Below are positions 8,988-21,263 of a stretch of 64,000 nt of DNA, piece by piece. Every line of letters begins with the position of its first letter. Positions within the stretch are counted from its first letter, which is position 1. The notes below the pieces were generated by a model. The model ran no database searches. It was given only the letters and a program-made list of their open reading frames with translations, and was not told the origin of the DNA. This DNA comes from Pseudomonas fluvialis. Its GTDB lineage: Bacteria; Pseudomonadota; Gammaproteobacteria; Pseudomonadales; Pseudomonadaceae. The stretch is from assembly GCF_002234375.1 (NCBI RefSeq), contig NZ_NMQV01000024.1, positions 62,001-126,000 of the forward strand. The letters are read 5' to 3'. A program made the translations under genes and the position numbers.

Positions 8988-9905
8988 ATGCACGATACGC
9001 TGCAAGCCTGTCAGCAGGCGATCAATCAGGTATTGCTGGGCAAGCAGACCCAGGTTCGCCTGGCGTTGGCCTGTCTGCTGGCACGTGGTCATCTGCTCCT
9101 TGAGGACCTGCCCGGCATGGGCAAAACGACCCTCAGCCAGGCGCTGGCACGGGTGCTTGGGCTGAGTTATCAACGCATCCAGTTCACCTCCGACCTGTTG
9201 CCGGGGGACATCCTGGGTACTTCGGTATTTGATCGCCAGAGCAGTGCCTTTGTCTTTCATCCCGGGCCGATCTTTGCCGAGCTGGTATTGGCTGACGAGA
9301 TCAACCGAGCCACACCGAAAAGCCAGAGCGCCTTGCTGGAAGCCATGGAAGAAGGGCAGGTCAGTATCGAGGGGCAGACCCGCCCGTTACCCGATCCTTT
9401 TTTCGTCATCGCCACGCAGAACCCGGTGACCCAGAGTGGCACATTCGCCTTGCCCGAATCGCAGCTCGATCGTTTTCTCATGCGCCTGTCACTTGGCTAT
9501 CCGTCGCTGGCGGCAGAAAAGGCGCTGCTGCTCGGCGAGCAGCGACGCGCCTTGTTGCCGCGCCTGGAGCCGTTGCTTGACCATGCCCGTCTGGCCCAGT
9601 TGCAGGCACTGGTACCACAGATTCGCGCCAGCGATGCACTGGTCGATTACGTGCTGCGCCTGGCCCAGGCTACCCGCAGTCACACGCAGTTCGCCTGGGG
9701 GCTGTCGCCGCGTGGCAGCCTGGCATTACTGAATGCAGCCAAGGCCTGGGCACTGCTGGAACAGCGTGATTATGTGATTCCCGAGGATGTACAGGCGGTA
9801 TTGCCCGCGGTAGCCGGACACCGTCTGCGCGAGGCCAGTGATGGCAGTGGGCAGAGCGGCCATGGGTTGGTGCAATGGCTGCTGCGTGAAGTGCCGGTGC
9901 TTTGA
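8988..9905 (+). CDS. MoxR-family AAA+ ATPase
   Basis: A 305-residue AAA+ chaperone-like ATPase of the MoxR group. Walker A is LPGMGKT at residues 41-47, Walker B LVLADEIN at 99-106, and sensor 1 ATQN at 142-145; GTFALPESQLDRF follows with the arginine-finger region. MoxR proteins are usually encoded with DUF58 and VWA or transglutaminase proteins and are thought to assist maturation of protein complexes. The start ATG 8988 has GAGGAG eight bases upstream; a GTG at 8961 is less likely. The stop overlaps the next start (TGATG). The locus order moxR, DUF58, transglutaminase is as in P. aeruginosa PA2875-PA2873. Confidence 0.9.
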   Translation: MHDTLQACQQAINQVLLGKQTQVRLALACLLARGHLLLEDLPGMGKTTLSQALARVLGLSYQRIQFTSDLLPGDILGTSVFDRQSSAFVFHPGPIFAELVLADEINRATPKSQSALLEAMEEGQVSIEGQTRPLPDPFFVIATQNPVTQSGTFALPESQLDRFLMRLSLGYPSLAAEKALLLGEQRRALLPRLEPLLDHARLAQLQALVPQIRASDALVDYVLRLAQATRSHTQFAWGLSPRGSLALLNAAKAWALLEQRDYVIPEDVQAVLPAVAGHRLREASDGSGQSGHGLVQWLLREVPVL

Positions 9906-10858
9906 TGTACCACAGTGGATGGCTACAGCGCGGCTGGCTGGATCGGCGCATACCGGCGGCGCGCCAGCTGGAGCTAAACCAGCGACGGATTTTCATCCTG
10001 CCAAGTGCTGCCGGGGTGACCTTCGCGGTCACCTTGCTGGTCATGCTGCTGGCGGCGATCAATTACCAGAACAGCATGGCCTATGCGCTGACCTTTCTGC
10101 TCGGCGCACTGTTTGTCGTAGCGATCCTGCATACCTACCGCAACCTGGCGGGCCTGCAGCTGAGTGCCAGCAATAACAGCGCAGTTTTCTCAGGCGAACA
10201 GGCCGCTTTTACTGTGCAGTTGCATAGCCCGCAGCGCGCCAGGCTGGCTATTGCGCTGGGCTGGTCGGCGGATGCCCTGGAATGCCTGGACGTGCCTGGC
10301 GATGGCCAGGCGGAGTGTCGCCTGAGCCTGCCGGCGAGCCGGCGCGGCTGGCTGCTGGCACCGCGTCTGCGCGTGGAAAGTCGCTATCCGCTGGGCCTGT
10401 TGGTGGCCTGGAGTTGGCTGGATCTGCAGCAGCGTGTGCTGGTCTATCCGGCTCCGCTGAGCTGTACGCTACCACCGCTGGCAGCGGGGCAGCAGGCCGA
10501 GGAGCTGGACGGACGACGTGCCCGTGCTGAGGGTGTTGATGACTTCGCTGGTTTGCGCGCCTACCAGCCAGGCGATGCCTTGCAGCGCCTGGACTGGAAG
10601 GCCTATTCGCGTGGCCAGGGCCTGCAGGTTCGACAGTTTCAGGCCTTGGCCGGGCATGACTGGTGTCTTGACCTAGCGGTTATGCAGGGTGATCTGGAAA
10701 GCCGTCTGAGTCAGTTGTGCCATTGGGTGCTGCAGCTCAGTGCCCAGCAGCAGCCCTTTGCGCTGCGCCTGGGGGGACTGGAGATTACGACGGGCAGTGG
10801 CGCCCAACATCGCGAACAGTGTCTGCAGGCACTGGCTTTGTATGGGAAGGCCGCATGA
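9905..10858 (+). CDS. DUF58 domain protein
   Basis: A 317-residue protein with two hydrophobic helices near residues 35-80 (FAVTLLVMLLAAINYQNSMAYALTFLLGALFVVAIL), then a soluble part with the DUF58 core pattern GVDDFAGLRAYQPGDALQRLDWKAYSRG. DUF58 proteins are membrane-anchored partners of MoxR ATPases; a biochemical role is not established. The start ATG shares one base with the moxR stop, and the end overlaps tgpA by ATGA, so all three are co-translated. Confidence 0.88.
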   Translation: MYHSGWLQRGWLDRRIPAARQLELNQRRIFILPSAAGVTFAVTLLVMLLAAINYQNSMAYALTFLLGALFVVAILHTYRNLAGLQLSASNNSAVFSGEQAAFTVQLHSPQRARLAIALGWSADALECLDVPGDGQAECRLSLPASRRGWLLAPRLRVESRYPLGLLVAWSWLDLQQRVLVYPAPLSCTLPPLAAGQQAEELDGRRARAEGVDDFAGLRAYQPGDALQRLDWKAYSRGQGLQVRQFQALAGHDWCLDLAVMQGDLESRLSQLCHWVLQLSAQQQPFALRLGGLEITTGSGAQHREQCLQALALYGKAA

Positions 10859-12843
10859 GCAATAGCCCGATGCTCACGCGCCATGCGCTGACCTGGCTGC
10901 TGCTGGCACAAGCTTTGGCGATCATTCCGCACCTACTACATGTGCCGCTGTGGATCCTCGCACTCTGGCTGTTCTGTCTAGGCTGGCGTATCCAGATTGT
11001 CCGCATGCGCCTGCCAGCACCCAAGACGGCGGCCAAGCTCTTGCTGTTGCTGTTGGCGGGGAGCGCGGTGTACCTGTCGCGGGGTAGTCTGGTTGGTCTG
11101 GAAGCCGGTGTGGTGCTGCTGGTCGCCGCATTCATTCTCAAACTGGTGGAAATGCACAGCCGGCGGGATGGCCTGGTGCTGATCTTCCTCGGCTTCTTCG
11201 TGGTGCTGACCTATTACCTGTTCGATAGCAGCCTGCTGGCGGCGTTATACAGCCTGTTGCCGGTCAGCGCACTGCTGACCGCGTTGATCGCCTTGCAGCG
11301 TCCTGCTGGTACGCTGGGTACCCGGCATAGTTTACGCACGGCCAGTAGCCTGTTGCTGCAGGCACTACCGCTGATGCTGCTGATGTTCCTGCTGTTTCCG
11401 CGCATCGCACCGCTGTGGAGCCTGCCGGTGGCCAAGGAGCGCGGCGTCACCGGGTTGGCAGAGAGCATGAGCCCTTATGACATGGTTGAGCTCAGTCGCT
11501 CCAGCGAACTGGCCTTCCGTGTCACGTTCGAGGGGCCCTTGCCGCCCCGTGAGCAGCTTTATTGGCGTGGCCTGACCCTGGAGCACTTCGACGGTCGGCG
11601 CTGGTCACGGCGCGACAGTGCTTTTTCCGGGCAGGTGGCGCCGAGCTGGCAGCCGCAGGGCGAATCCTTGAGTTACAGCGTGATCATGCAGCCCACGGGC
11701 CAGCCTTGGCTGTTCAGCCTGGATACACCGCAACACGCCATCCCTCGGGTGGACATGCAGCAAGGGTTCTATCTGCAGCGACGGCGACCCGTCGATCAGT
11801 TATTCAGCTATCAATTGACTTCCTGGCCCGAGGCCGTTCGCGAAGCCGAAGCCGCACCAAGCAATCTGCGTGCCTCACTACGCCTGCCTGCCCAGGGTAA
11901 TCCGCGTGCGCGGGCCTGGGGCAACGAGTTGCGAGCACGCTTCGCTGACGACGAACAGCTGGTGGCGTATCTGCTGGAGGAGTTCAATCGCCAGCCATTC
12001 GTTTACACCCTGCGACCTCCCAGCTATGGCGAGGAGGCCGTCGACGAATTCCTTTTCGATCAGCGCCGAGGTTTTTGTGCCCACTATGCCGGTGCCATGA
12101 CGCTGGTGCTGCGCGCCGCGGGTATTCCGGCGCGGGTGGTGGCAGGCTATCAGGGTGGCGAATTCAATCCGCAGGGCAGTTATCTGCAGGTACGCCAGTT
12201 CGATGCCCATGCCTGGGTGGAATACTGGCGTCCGGGGCAGGGCTGGCGCAGCGTCGACCCCACCTATCAGGTGGCGCCGCAGCGTATCGAGATGAGCCTG
12301 CAGGATGCGGTCGCCGAGGAGGGCAGTTTCCTGGAAGGCGAGCTGCTCTCGCCGTTGCGTTATCGCGACCGGCCCTGGCTCAATCAGCTGCGCCTGCACT
12401 GGGAAAGTATCAACCATGGCTGGCAGCGCTGGGTGCTGGGATACCAGGAAGAGCAGCAACTGGCTTTCCTGCAGCGCTGGTTGGGACAACTGGATGGCTG
12501 GCGACTAGCGAGCTGGTTGGCGGGCCTGGCTGTGCTGGTCATGGGTGTGCTGACCCTGTGGCTGTTCAAACCCTGGCAGCAACGAGGCACGCCCGCGCAA
12601 CGCCTGTTGCTGTGTTATGAACGATTGCTGGCTCAGCATGGATTGCCCCGCCAGCCGGGCGAGGGCATCCGCGCCTATGCCCGTCGCGCGGCGCGTAAGC
12701 TGCCGGAGCAGGCCACGGCTATCGAGGCGTTCAGTCGCTACTACGAGCAGTTGCAGTATGCCGAGCGGGGTGATCTGTCCGCACTGCGGCAGGCCTATGT
12801 GCAGCTGCGCCGGCGTATGCGGCGATGGCCCTGGTCACGCTAG
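10855..12843 (+). CDS. tgpA: Membrane transglutaminase-like protein TgpA
   Basis: A 662-residue inner-membrane protein with a large periplasmic papain-like transglutaminase domain. Five or more hydrophobic helices fill residues ~10-185, followed by the periplasmic domain (~190-560), another helix near 555-575 and a short cytoplasmic DUF4129-like tail. The catalytic triad is visible as Cys408 in RRGFCAHYAGAM, His452 in FDAHAWVEYW and Asp468 in SVDPTYQ. P. aeruginosa TgpA (PA2873) has the same layout and was reported essential there. The four-base overlap with the DUF58 gene supports the start. Substrate unknown; a role in envelope or peptidoglycan assembly is an inference from the family. Confidence 0.9.
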   Translation: MSNSPMLTRHALTWLLLAQALAIIPHLLHVPLWILALWLFCLGWRIQIVRMRLPAPKTAAKLLLLLLAGSAVYLSRGSLVGLEAGVVLLVAAFILKLVEMHSRRDGLVLIFLGFFVVLTYYLFDSSLLAALYSLLPVSALLTALIALQRPAGTLGTRHSLRTASSLLLQALPLMLLMFLLFPRIAPLWSLPVAKERGVTGLAESMSPYDMVELSRSSELAFRVTFEGPLPPREQLYWRGLTLEHFDGRRWSRRDSAFSGQVAPSWQPQGESLSYSVIMQPTGQPWLFSLDTPQHAIPRVDMQQGFYLQRRRPVDQLFSYQLTSWPEAVREAEAAPSNLRASLRLPAQGNPRARAWGNELRARFADDEQLVAYLLEEFNRQPFVYTLRPPSYGEEAVDEFLFDQRRGFCAHYAGAMTLVLRAAGIPARVVAGYQGGEFNPQGSYLQVRQFDAHAWVEYWRPGQGWRSVDPTYQVAPQRIEMSLQDAVAEEGSFLEGELLSPLRYRDRPWLNQLRLHWESINHGWQRWVLGYQEEQQLAFLQRWLGQLDGWRLASWLAGLAVLVMGVLTLWLFKPWQQRGTPAQRLLLCYERLLAQHGLPRQPGEGIRAYARRAARKLPEQATAIEAFSRYYEQLQYAERGDLSALRQAYVQLRRRMRRWPWSR

Positions 12844-12947
12844 CGGGGCAGGGCAGCGCTGTCTGGCCCGTCGGCGGAACTGCATGCTTTGAATTTGTCT
12901 GGCAGGTCACTAGTATCGCCGTTCCAGCAGTCAGGCGAGGAGCCGGT

Positions 12948-13745
12948 ATGAACTTCCAGGAACTACTTGACGCCCAGCGCACTGGGCAGCTCGCCGGGCT
13001 GCCGGAGGACTGGGGGCAAGGGCGTACGCTGTTTGGCGGCATGATGGCCGCGCTACTGCTGGATGCCATGCGTCAGCAGGTGCCGGTGGAGCGCTGTCTG
13101 CGTGCCTTGTCGATCAGCTTCATTGCTCCGGCAGCGCTGGGGCAGGGTGTGCAGATCGACGTCGAACTGCTGCGCGAGGGGCGCGCCGTCAGCCAGTTGC
13201 TGGCGCGGGCCAGCCAGGATGGACAGGTGGTAGCGCTGATGCAGGGCAGTTTTGGGGCCTCACGCCTTTCGCAGGTACAGGTTGCTGGGCTACCAGCGCC
13301 GTCTTTCAAAACGGCTGAAGTCTGCCAGCGCATGCCCTGGTTGCCTGGCATCACGCCTAATTTCACCCAGCATTTCGACATGCGCTGGGCGGTGGGTGGC
13401 CTGCCTTTCAGCGGCAATCTTTCACGGGAAATGGGCGGTTGGGTCAGTTTTGCTGACGTGCAACTGGCCGATCAACGTCTGGATGAGTGCCATCTGCTGG
13501 GGCTGGTGGATGCCTGGCCGCCGGCCTTGCTGCCACACTTGAAGGCACCGGCTGCCGGCAGTTCGCTAACCTGGACCATCGAGTTCATGCAGCCCTTGCA
13601 GGTCTGTGCAGCAAATAGCCGTTTTGCCTACCTGGCAACCATCGAGCACGCCGCCGATGGCTATGGCCATGTAGCGGCGGGTTTGTGGGACAGTCAGGGC
13701 CGGCAAGTGGCCATCAGTCGACAGACGGTGACGGTGTTTGCCTGA
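12948..13745 (+). CDS. Thioesterase-family protein (acyl-CoA thioesterase-like)
   Basis: A 265-residue protein made of two hot-dog halves, as in TesB-type acyl-CoA thioesterases. The N-terminal half has the typical WGQGRTLFGGMMAALLLDAM segment and LRALSISFIAPA, the C-terminal half has GWVSFADVQLADQR and LTWTIEFMQPL. Such enzymes cleave acyl-CoA to free acid and CoA in the cytoplasm; the chain-length preference is not readable. The start ATG has GCGAGGAG seven bases upstream. It sits 104 bases after tgpA and converges on the chemoreceptor gene. Confidence 0.8.
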   Translation: MNFQELLDAQRTGQLAGLPEDWGQGRTLFGGMMAALLLDAMRQQVPVERCLRALSISFIAPAALGQGVQIDVELLREGRAVSQLLARASQDGQVVALMQGSFGASRLSQVQVAGLPAPSFKTAEVCQRMPWLPGITPNFTQHFDMRWAVGGLPFSGNLSREMGGWVSFADVQLADQRLDECHLLGLVDAWPPALLPHLKAPAAGSSLTWTIEFMQPLQVCAANSRFAYLATIEHAADGYGHVAAGLWDSQGRQVAISRQTVTVFA

Positions 13746-13750
13746 ATGAT

Positions 13751-13778
13751 TGGCCAGGCTGCCTGAGCAGTCTGGCCA
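13751..13778. terminator. Hairpin between convergent genes
   Basis: TGGCCAG (13751-13757) pairs with CTGGCCA (13772-13778), and inside it CTGC pairs with GCAG around a CTGA loop. This gives a ~12-pair stem between the ends of the thioesterase (plus) and chemoreceptor (minus) genes. No T-run follows on either strand, so it may act only as an RNA 3'-end stabiliser or weak terminator. Confidence 0.5.
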
Positions 13779-13782
13779 TATC

Positions 13783-15255
13783 TCATAACTTGAGCTGTTG
13801 AATGGCTTTTGCCAAGTCGCTGGCCAGGCCAGCCAGTTGGTCGCTGATGGCTGCGGAGTCGAGGGTTTGACCAACGGTTTGTTCGGTGACATCGCGAATA
13901 CCGATCACTGAGCGAGTCATTTCCTCGGCAACCTGGCTTTGTTGTTCGGCGGCCACGGCAATCTGTGTGTTGCTCTCCCGCATCTGCGCAACCGCTTCGG
14001 CGATGGCCGTGAGCGCCTGGCTGGCTTCCTCGGCCTGTTGTACGCAGCCATCGGCCTTGTAAGAGCTTTCCTGCATGAATTCCACGGCATCACGGGTGCC
14101 GCTTTGCAGGGCATTGATCATCTGGGTGATTTCGTCAGTCGAGTCCTGTACGCGTTTGGCCAGGTTGCGGACTTCGTCGGCTACTACGGCAAAGCCCCGG
14201 CCCATTTCCCCGGCGCGCGCGGCTTCGATGGCTGCATTCAAGGCCAGCAGATTGGTTTGCTCGGCGATGCCATGAATCACGCTGACTACGCTGCTGATGC
14301 GCTGGCTGTCTTCGGCCAGCTTGCCGATCATCTCTGCGGTTTGCTGTACGCCGTTCGAGAGTTCGGCAATCGATTTGCTGACCCGTCCAACGACCTGGCG
14401 GCCTGCGCCAGCTAATTGGTCGGCCTGCTGCGAGCGGTCGCGGGTATCGGCGGCATGCTGGGCGATATGGTGCACGGTGGTGGACATTTCGTTGATGGCC
14501 GTGGCGGCCTGATCGGTTTCACTCTGCTGTCCCAGCATGCCTTGGCGAACCTGCGCCATGCTGCTGGCCAGGCGTGTCGTGCCCTGATCCAGATCGCGTG
14601 CTGCGCTGGCTACAGTGCCCACCACACGCTGGTAGCAGGTCTGCATGGCATTGAAGGCCGACGCCATCTGGCCTACCTCATCACGGCCGCGCATGGGCGC
14701 GCGCGCCGATAGGTCACCGGTCTGTTCGACGTGCAGCATGACATCCTTGAGCTTGTGCAGGCTCTTCAGGATGAACTGGATGAGCATCTGCGAGGCGCCC
14801 AGCAGCATCAGCATGAGGATCAGCACGGCGCCTGCATAGGCGAAGAAGCGATCACAAAACACTTGCCAGAGGCTACTGCTGTAGGCAGGTACCGCGTAAC
14901 GCAGGCCTTCGTTGCCTGAGGTCACCACCACGCCACTGAGCATTGGCTCATCAAACAACGGGTTGTGGGCAATGGCCACCCAGCCGCGTGCGTTGGCGGA
15001 TAGGCTGTGGCTCAGGCGTGGTGGTGTTTCACCTTCCTTCCAGCTGAACCATGCCCCGCTAGGTGGCGTTTGCCCGGCGGGCCAGGCGGCCAGCAACACG
15101 GCTTGCTGTTCAGCGGCCTGTCTGGCTTGTTGCTGGCGGGCATCCTGTTCCAGGTGCATGGCAAACAGCACCAGCAGCAGAGTGATGAAGAAGACGACGG
15201 CATTGACCGCCCAGAACTTGTAGCGCAGGGAAAGATCGCGAATCCAGTCGCTCAT
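13783..15255 (-). CDS. Methyl-accepting chemotaxis protein
   Basis: A 490-residue chemoreceptor. A first transmembrane helix lies at ~13-33, a ~110-residue periplasmic sensor domain follows, then a second helix (~140-165), a HAMP domain with [21 protein letters not shown] and a long coiled-coil signalling domain. The hairpin tip [19 protein letters not shown] is strictly conserved and contacts CheA and CheW. The periplasmic domain is short and does not match a ligand family I can name. A receptor gene (PA2867) lies in the matching P. aeruginosa neighbourhood. Ligand unknown. Confidence 0.92.
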   Translation of the reverse strand: MSDWIRDLSLRYKFWAVNAVVFFITLLLVLFAMHLEQDARQQQARQAAEQQAVLLAAWPAGQTPPSGAWFSWKEGETPPRLSHSLSANARGWVAIAHNPLFDEPMLSGVVVTSGNEGLRYAVPAYSSSLWQVFCDRFFAYAGAVLILMLMLLGASQMLIQFILKSLHKLKDVMLHVEQTGDLSARAPMRGRDEVGQMASAFNAMQTCYQRVVGTVASAARDLDQGTTRLASSMAQVRQGMLGQQSETDQAATAINEMSTTVHHIAQHAADTRDRSQQADQLAGAGRQVVGRVSKSIAELSNGVQQTAEMIGKLAEDSQRISSVVSVIHGIAEQTNLLALNAAIEAARAGEMGRGFAVVADEVRNLAKRVQDSTDEITQMINALQSGTRDAVEFMQESSYKADGCVQQAEEASQALTAIAEAVAQMRESNTQIAVAAEQQSQVAEEMTRSVIGIRDVTEQTVGQTLDSAAISDQLAGLASDLAKAIQQLKL

Positions 15256-15324
15256 GGGATGCTCTTCTTATGTTGTGCCGGCAGTCGGTCTGCAACCGCT
15301 CTGCCCGCCGCCAGAGTTGAGTGG

Positions 15325-16161
15325 TCAGTCATATTTAACGGCCTGCCAGGCAGCTTCTTGAGGCTCGGGCAGGGTAAAAAAATCACGCGCAACCCGGCTG
15401 GTTGTACTGGCTAGCTGGGCAACCGATACACCTCGCAAGCCAGCCAGGGTGGTGAGGGTTTCAACCAGGTAGGCGGGTTCGTTACGTTGTGGCCTGGGCT
15501 TGAGATGCAGCGAACGGGGCACCAGGTAGGGGGCATCGCTTTCCACCATCAGGCGTTGTTCGGGAATATCTGCAACCAGCCCCTGCAGCTCAAGCCCCCG
15601 TCGTTCATCGCACAGCCAGCCGGTAATGCCGATATGCAGGTCCATGTCCAGGTAGCCATACAGACTCTGGCGATCACCGGTAAAACAATGGACAACCGCC
15701 GCCCTCAGCTGGTCACGGTAGTCACGCAGTATAGCCAGCAGGCGTACCGAGGCATCACGCTCATGCAGGAAAACCGGTAGGCCCAGGTTGGCGGCCAGCT
15801 CCAGTTGGGCACAGAGTGCTGCTTCCTGCTGGGGACGGGGAGCGAGGTCGCGATAGAAATCCAGGCCGCATTCGCCCACAGCCCGCACGCGAGGCTGGCT
15901 GAGTTGCTCGGCCAGCTGTGCGGCCTGGGAAGGCTGCCATTGCGCGCTGTAGTGCGGATGAATCCCGGCGGTGCAGAACAGCCGGCTGGCTGTGTCATCC
16001 AGCTCCAGGCACAGTGCATGTGCCTGTTCGTTGTCTGCAAGGCTGGTGCCCGTCAGTACCAGCTGTTCGACACCTGCTGCCTGGGCACGCTGCAGAAGCG
16101 CCTGGCGATCACCGGCAAAGCTGGGATGGGTCAGGTTGACCCCGATATCGACCAGTTGCAT
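15325..16161 (-). CDS. tatD: TatD-family metal-dependent DNase
   Basis: A 278-residue TIM-barrel hydrolase. The N-terminus [12 protein letters not shown] is the TatD subtype that lacks the HxH pair of YcfH/YjjV proteins. Other metal-site motifs are [38 protein letters not shown] and [11 protein letters not shown]. coli TatD is a Mg2+-dependent 3'-5' exonuclease involved in DNA repair or fragmentation. The start ATG 16161 has AGGAGG four bases upstream. The gene is transcribed towards, and ends 69 bases from, the chemoreceptor start. Confidence 0.9.
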   Translation of the reverse strand: MQLVDIGVNLTHPSFAGDRQALLQRAQAAGVEQLVLTGTSLADNEQAHALCLELDDTASRLFCTAGIHPHYSAQWQPSQAAQLAEQLSQPRVRAVGECGLDFYRDLAPRPQQEAALCAQLELAANLGLPVFLHERDASVRLLAILRDYRDQLRAAVVHCFTGDRQSLYGYLDMDLHIGITGWLCDERRGLELQGLVADIPEQRLMVESDAPYLVPRSLHLKPRPQRNEPAYLVETLTTLAGLRGVSVAQLASTTSRVARDFFTLPEPQEAAWQAVKYD

Positions 16162-16234
16162 GCAGCCTCCTGAAGAAATGGCTGGCAGCATAACAAAAGT
16201 TGGCGCCTAAAAATTGTCGCAGAGCAATCTGCCA

Positions 16235-17284
16235 TCATGAGCCGGAGGCTTGTTCGCGGCTACGGCGTTGTTCTTCGAGCAATTGCTGCGCGCCGCTCAG
16301 GCGCAGGCGCTCCTGTTCACTGAAGCGCTCTGCCGCCAGTTGCTCAATGGCTTCGGCACGCGCCTGTTCGCTCAGCCCCTGGTTGTCGAGGAGTGCCTGT
16401 TTGTCCTGGAGATACTGCTCTAGGCGGCTTTGCCATTCTTGGCGTTGCTGATCGAGTGCTTCTAGCCGTGCGGTGGCTTCGGCGCCGACCAGCTGTTGGC
16501 GAAGCTCGCGCAGTTGCCGACTATCACCGCCGGACTCTAGCAACAACTGGGTCTGCGTACGCAGCTCGCTGTGCAATTGTGGCAGCAGTCCTTCCTGCAC
16601 GCTTTCCGGCAGCCCGGCGCGCAGTTCATCGATGGCCGCTGCGCGTTGCGCGGGACTCAGGCTGCTGTCGCGCTGAATGGCCATGCGTTGCAGGGTGAAA
16701 TGATTGAGTCCTTCCTCGTTCTGGAAGAACGCCTGATGCCACTGTGGATCGAAGAGCCGTGCACGCAGGGCCTGTACCGCGCGCTCGCGTTGCAGCATGG
16801 CTTGCAGGTCAGGCAGTTGCGGCCAGTTGCCTTCCAGCTCAACCAGTTGCTGCTTGTACTGCAGGTACTGTTCAAGCACAGCCAGCGCCTGGCTGCGGGC
16901 AGGCTCATCGAGGCTGTCACGAATATAGTCACGCAAGCGTTGCAGCGTCACGGGCAGGCTGTCTTCACCCATGGCTGCCAGGAAATAGTCGAACAGCTGG
17001 CGAACGTCCTCGCCGGGTAGCAGGTTGCCGGCGGCATCCAGCGTGAACCCCCCGTCAATCTCCGTGCCACGGAACGACGCAGGCAATGCCTGGCGAGGTT
17101 TGGCTAGCGTCTGGCGCGGGCTATCGCTGGAGGGCTCGCTCAAGGCCAGCGCTGGCGTGGCGGTAGTCTGTGCAGACGAACTCGCAGGTGCTTCAGCCTG
17201 CGGCGTGGGGGAAGGCTGACGCCATTGCAGCCAGGTCAGTACCAGCACAAAGCTCAGCGGCGCCAACAGCAGGTATTTCTTCAC
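16235..17284 (-). CDS. lifO: Lipase-specific foldase (Lif) for LipA
   Basis: A 349-residue steric chaperone anchored in the inner membrane and facing the periplasm, which folds the cognate lipase before type II secretion. Residues ~4-21 form the membrane anchor, followed by a Pro/Ala/Ser-rich linker (~24-70) and the helical chaperone domain. The signature RxxFDY(F/C)LxA is present as RQLFDYFLAA at residues 95-104. The C-terminal half is rich in Gln, Glu and Arg helices, as in LifO structures. The GTG start at 17284 has GTGGAG upstream; an ATG 21 bases earlier lacks a site. It follows lipA by 74 bases in the same operon. Confidence 0.92.
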   Translation of the reverse strand: MKKYLLLAPLSFVLVLTWLQWRQPSPTPQAEAPASSSAQTTATPALALSEPSSDSPRQTLAKPRQALPASFRGTEIDGGFTLDAAGNLLPGEDVRQLFDYFLAAMGEDSLPVTLQRLRDYIRDSLDEPARSQALAVLEQYLQYKQQLVELEGNWPQLPDLQAMLQRERAVQALRARLFDPQWHQAFFQNEEGLNHFTLQRMAIQRDSSLSPAQRAAAIDELRAGLPESVQEGLLPQLHSELRTQTQLLLESGGDSRQLRELRQQLVGAEATARLEALDQQRQEWQSRLEQYLQDKQALLDNQGLSEQARAEAIEQLAAERFSEQERLRLSGAQQLLEEQRRSREQASGS

Positions 17285-17358
17285 GGGTGACTCCACAAAC
17301 AACATGGCCAGCGGATGCGAACAGCCGCTGGCCATGGGGTTACAGATCGACTACTGAC

Positions 17359-18465
<1,107 letters not shown>

Positions 18466-18477
18466 TTACCGATGGCA

Positions 18478-18497
18478 ACCGCCGTATCGCGTGCGGT
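18478..18497. promoter_or_regulatory. Candidate enhancer-binding site of lipA
   Basis: ACCGC and GCGGT flank ten bases, making a dyad centred at ~18487.5, about 114 bases upstream of the predicted lipA start point. Distance and symmetry suit a bacterial enhancer-binding protein such as LipR. No regulator gene lies in the window, so this is an inference. Confidence 0.35.
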
Positions 18498-18683
18498 AGC
18501 AGAAGGCCGGATTTTTTGCTGAAAAGCAGCGGGCGCAGGGGTAAGATGGCTGCGCGCCGATTTAGTCAGCTACTTGCGGGGCGCCGCCGGCCCAGATTGC
18601 CGGTAACAAATTCCGCTAAAGCGCTGGCCCCGGTGTTGCCTCGCACCGCTGCCCAGCTGCAGCAACGAGGCGGAGTATCCAGC

Positions 18684-18983
18684 ATGTCCCCACATCCCCG
18701 CATTTTGCGCCTGAGCGCGATCACCCAGGCTTGCCGTGCCGAGCTGCCACGCGTTCTCCTCAGCCCAGACCTGCAACTGGCCCAGCTGGCACAATGGAGT
18801 CGTGCCGTGTCGGCACCAAAGCTCGATAGCCTGGATAACTGGCAGCAACTGCTTGGCCAGCCGGATGATCACTATCACTTTGCCGCGGTACGCAGCACGG
18901 CGGCTCCAGGCGACTGGCTGGTGGAACTGTTGCGAGTGGCACGCCAGGGGGTGATCCTGCGGTGTGTCGATCAGTCCCGGTAG
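18684..18983 (+). CDS. Hypothetical protein, 99 residues
   Basis: A small soluble protein that I do not recognise. It has no signal peptide or membrane segment, and carries a Trp-containing helical middle (LAQLAQWSRAVSAPKLDSLDNWQQLLG) and a more hydrophobic end (LVELLRVARQGVILRC). GGAG lies seven bases before ATG 18684, which supports the start; the open frame extends further upstream without a better site. Its last 13 bases overlap the end of the oppositely oriented parvulin gene. Coding nature is supported by codon use and the ribosome site, not by a known family. Confidence 0.55.
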   Translation: MSPHPRILRLSAITQACRAELPRVLLSPDLQLAQLAQWSRAVSAPKLDSLDNWQQLLGQPDDHYHFAAVRSTAAPGDWLVELLRVARQGVILRCVDQSR

Positions 18984-19249
18984 AAGACCTGGATCAGGTG
19001 ATAGCCGAAGCTGCTTTTTACCGGGCCATGCACCTCGCGCAGAGCCTTTTTGAAGATCACCTGATCCACCGCACGGACCATTTGCCCAGGGCGAACTTCG
19101 CCCAGGTCGCCACCGCGCTTGCCGGACGGACATAATGAGTATTTGCGCGCCAGCATGTCGAAGGCTTCGCCAGCGGCGATGCGTTTTTTCAAGGCGGCTG
19201 CTTCAGCTTCCGTCTTGAGCAGGATGTGGCGTGCCATTGCCTTGGCCAT
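18971..19249 (-). CDS. ppiC: Peptidyl-prolyl cis-trans isomerase, parvulin (PpiC)
   Basis: A single-domain cytoplasmic parvulin of 92 residues, the length of E. coli PpiC (93). Conserved features are ARHILLKTE at the start, AAGEAFDMLARKYS, the central CPSGKRGGDLGEV and the C-terminal SSFGYHLIQV with the active-site His. It speeds isomerisation of prolyl bonds with basic or hydrophobic preceding residues. Met5 is a possible alternative start. The 3' end overlaps the convergent small gene by 13 bases. Confidence 0.92.
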   Translation of the reverse strand: MAKAMARHILLKTEAEAAALKKRIAAGEAFDMLARKYSLCPSGKRGGDLGEVRPGQMVRAVDQVIFKKALREVHGPVKSSFGYHLIQVFYRD

Positions 19250-19305
19250 GGAGGGACTCTCGTAATGGTCAAAAGGCTATTTTGCCTGCGCACGCGCGCA
19301 TTTGC

Positions 19306-21261
<1,956 letters not shown>

Positions 21262-21263
21262 GC

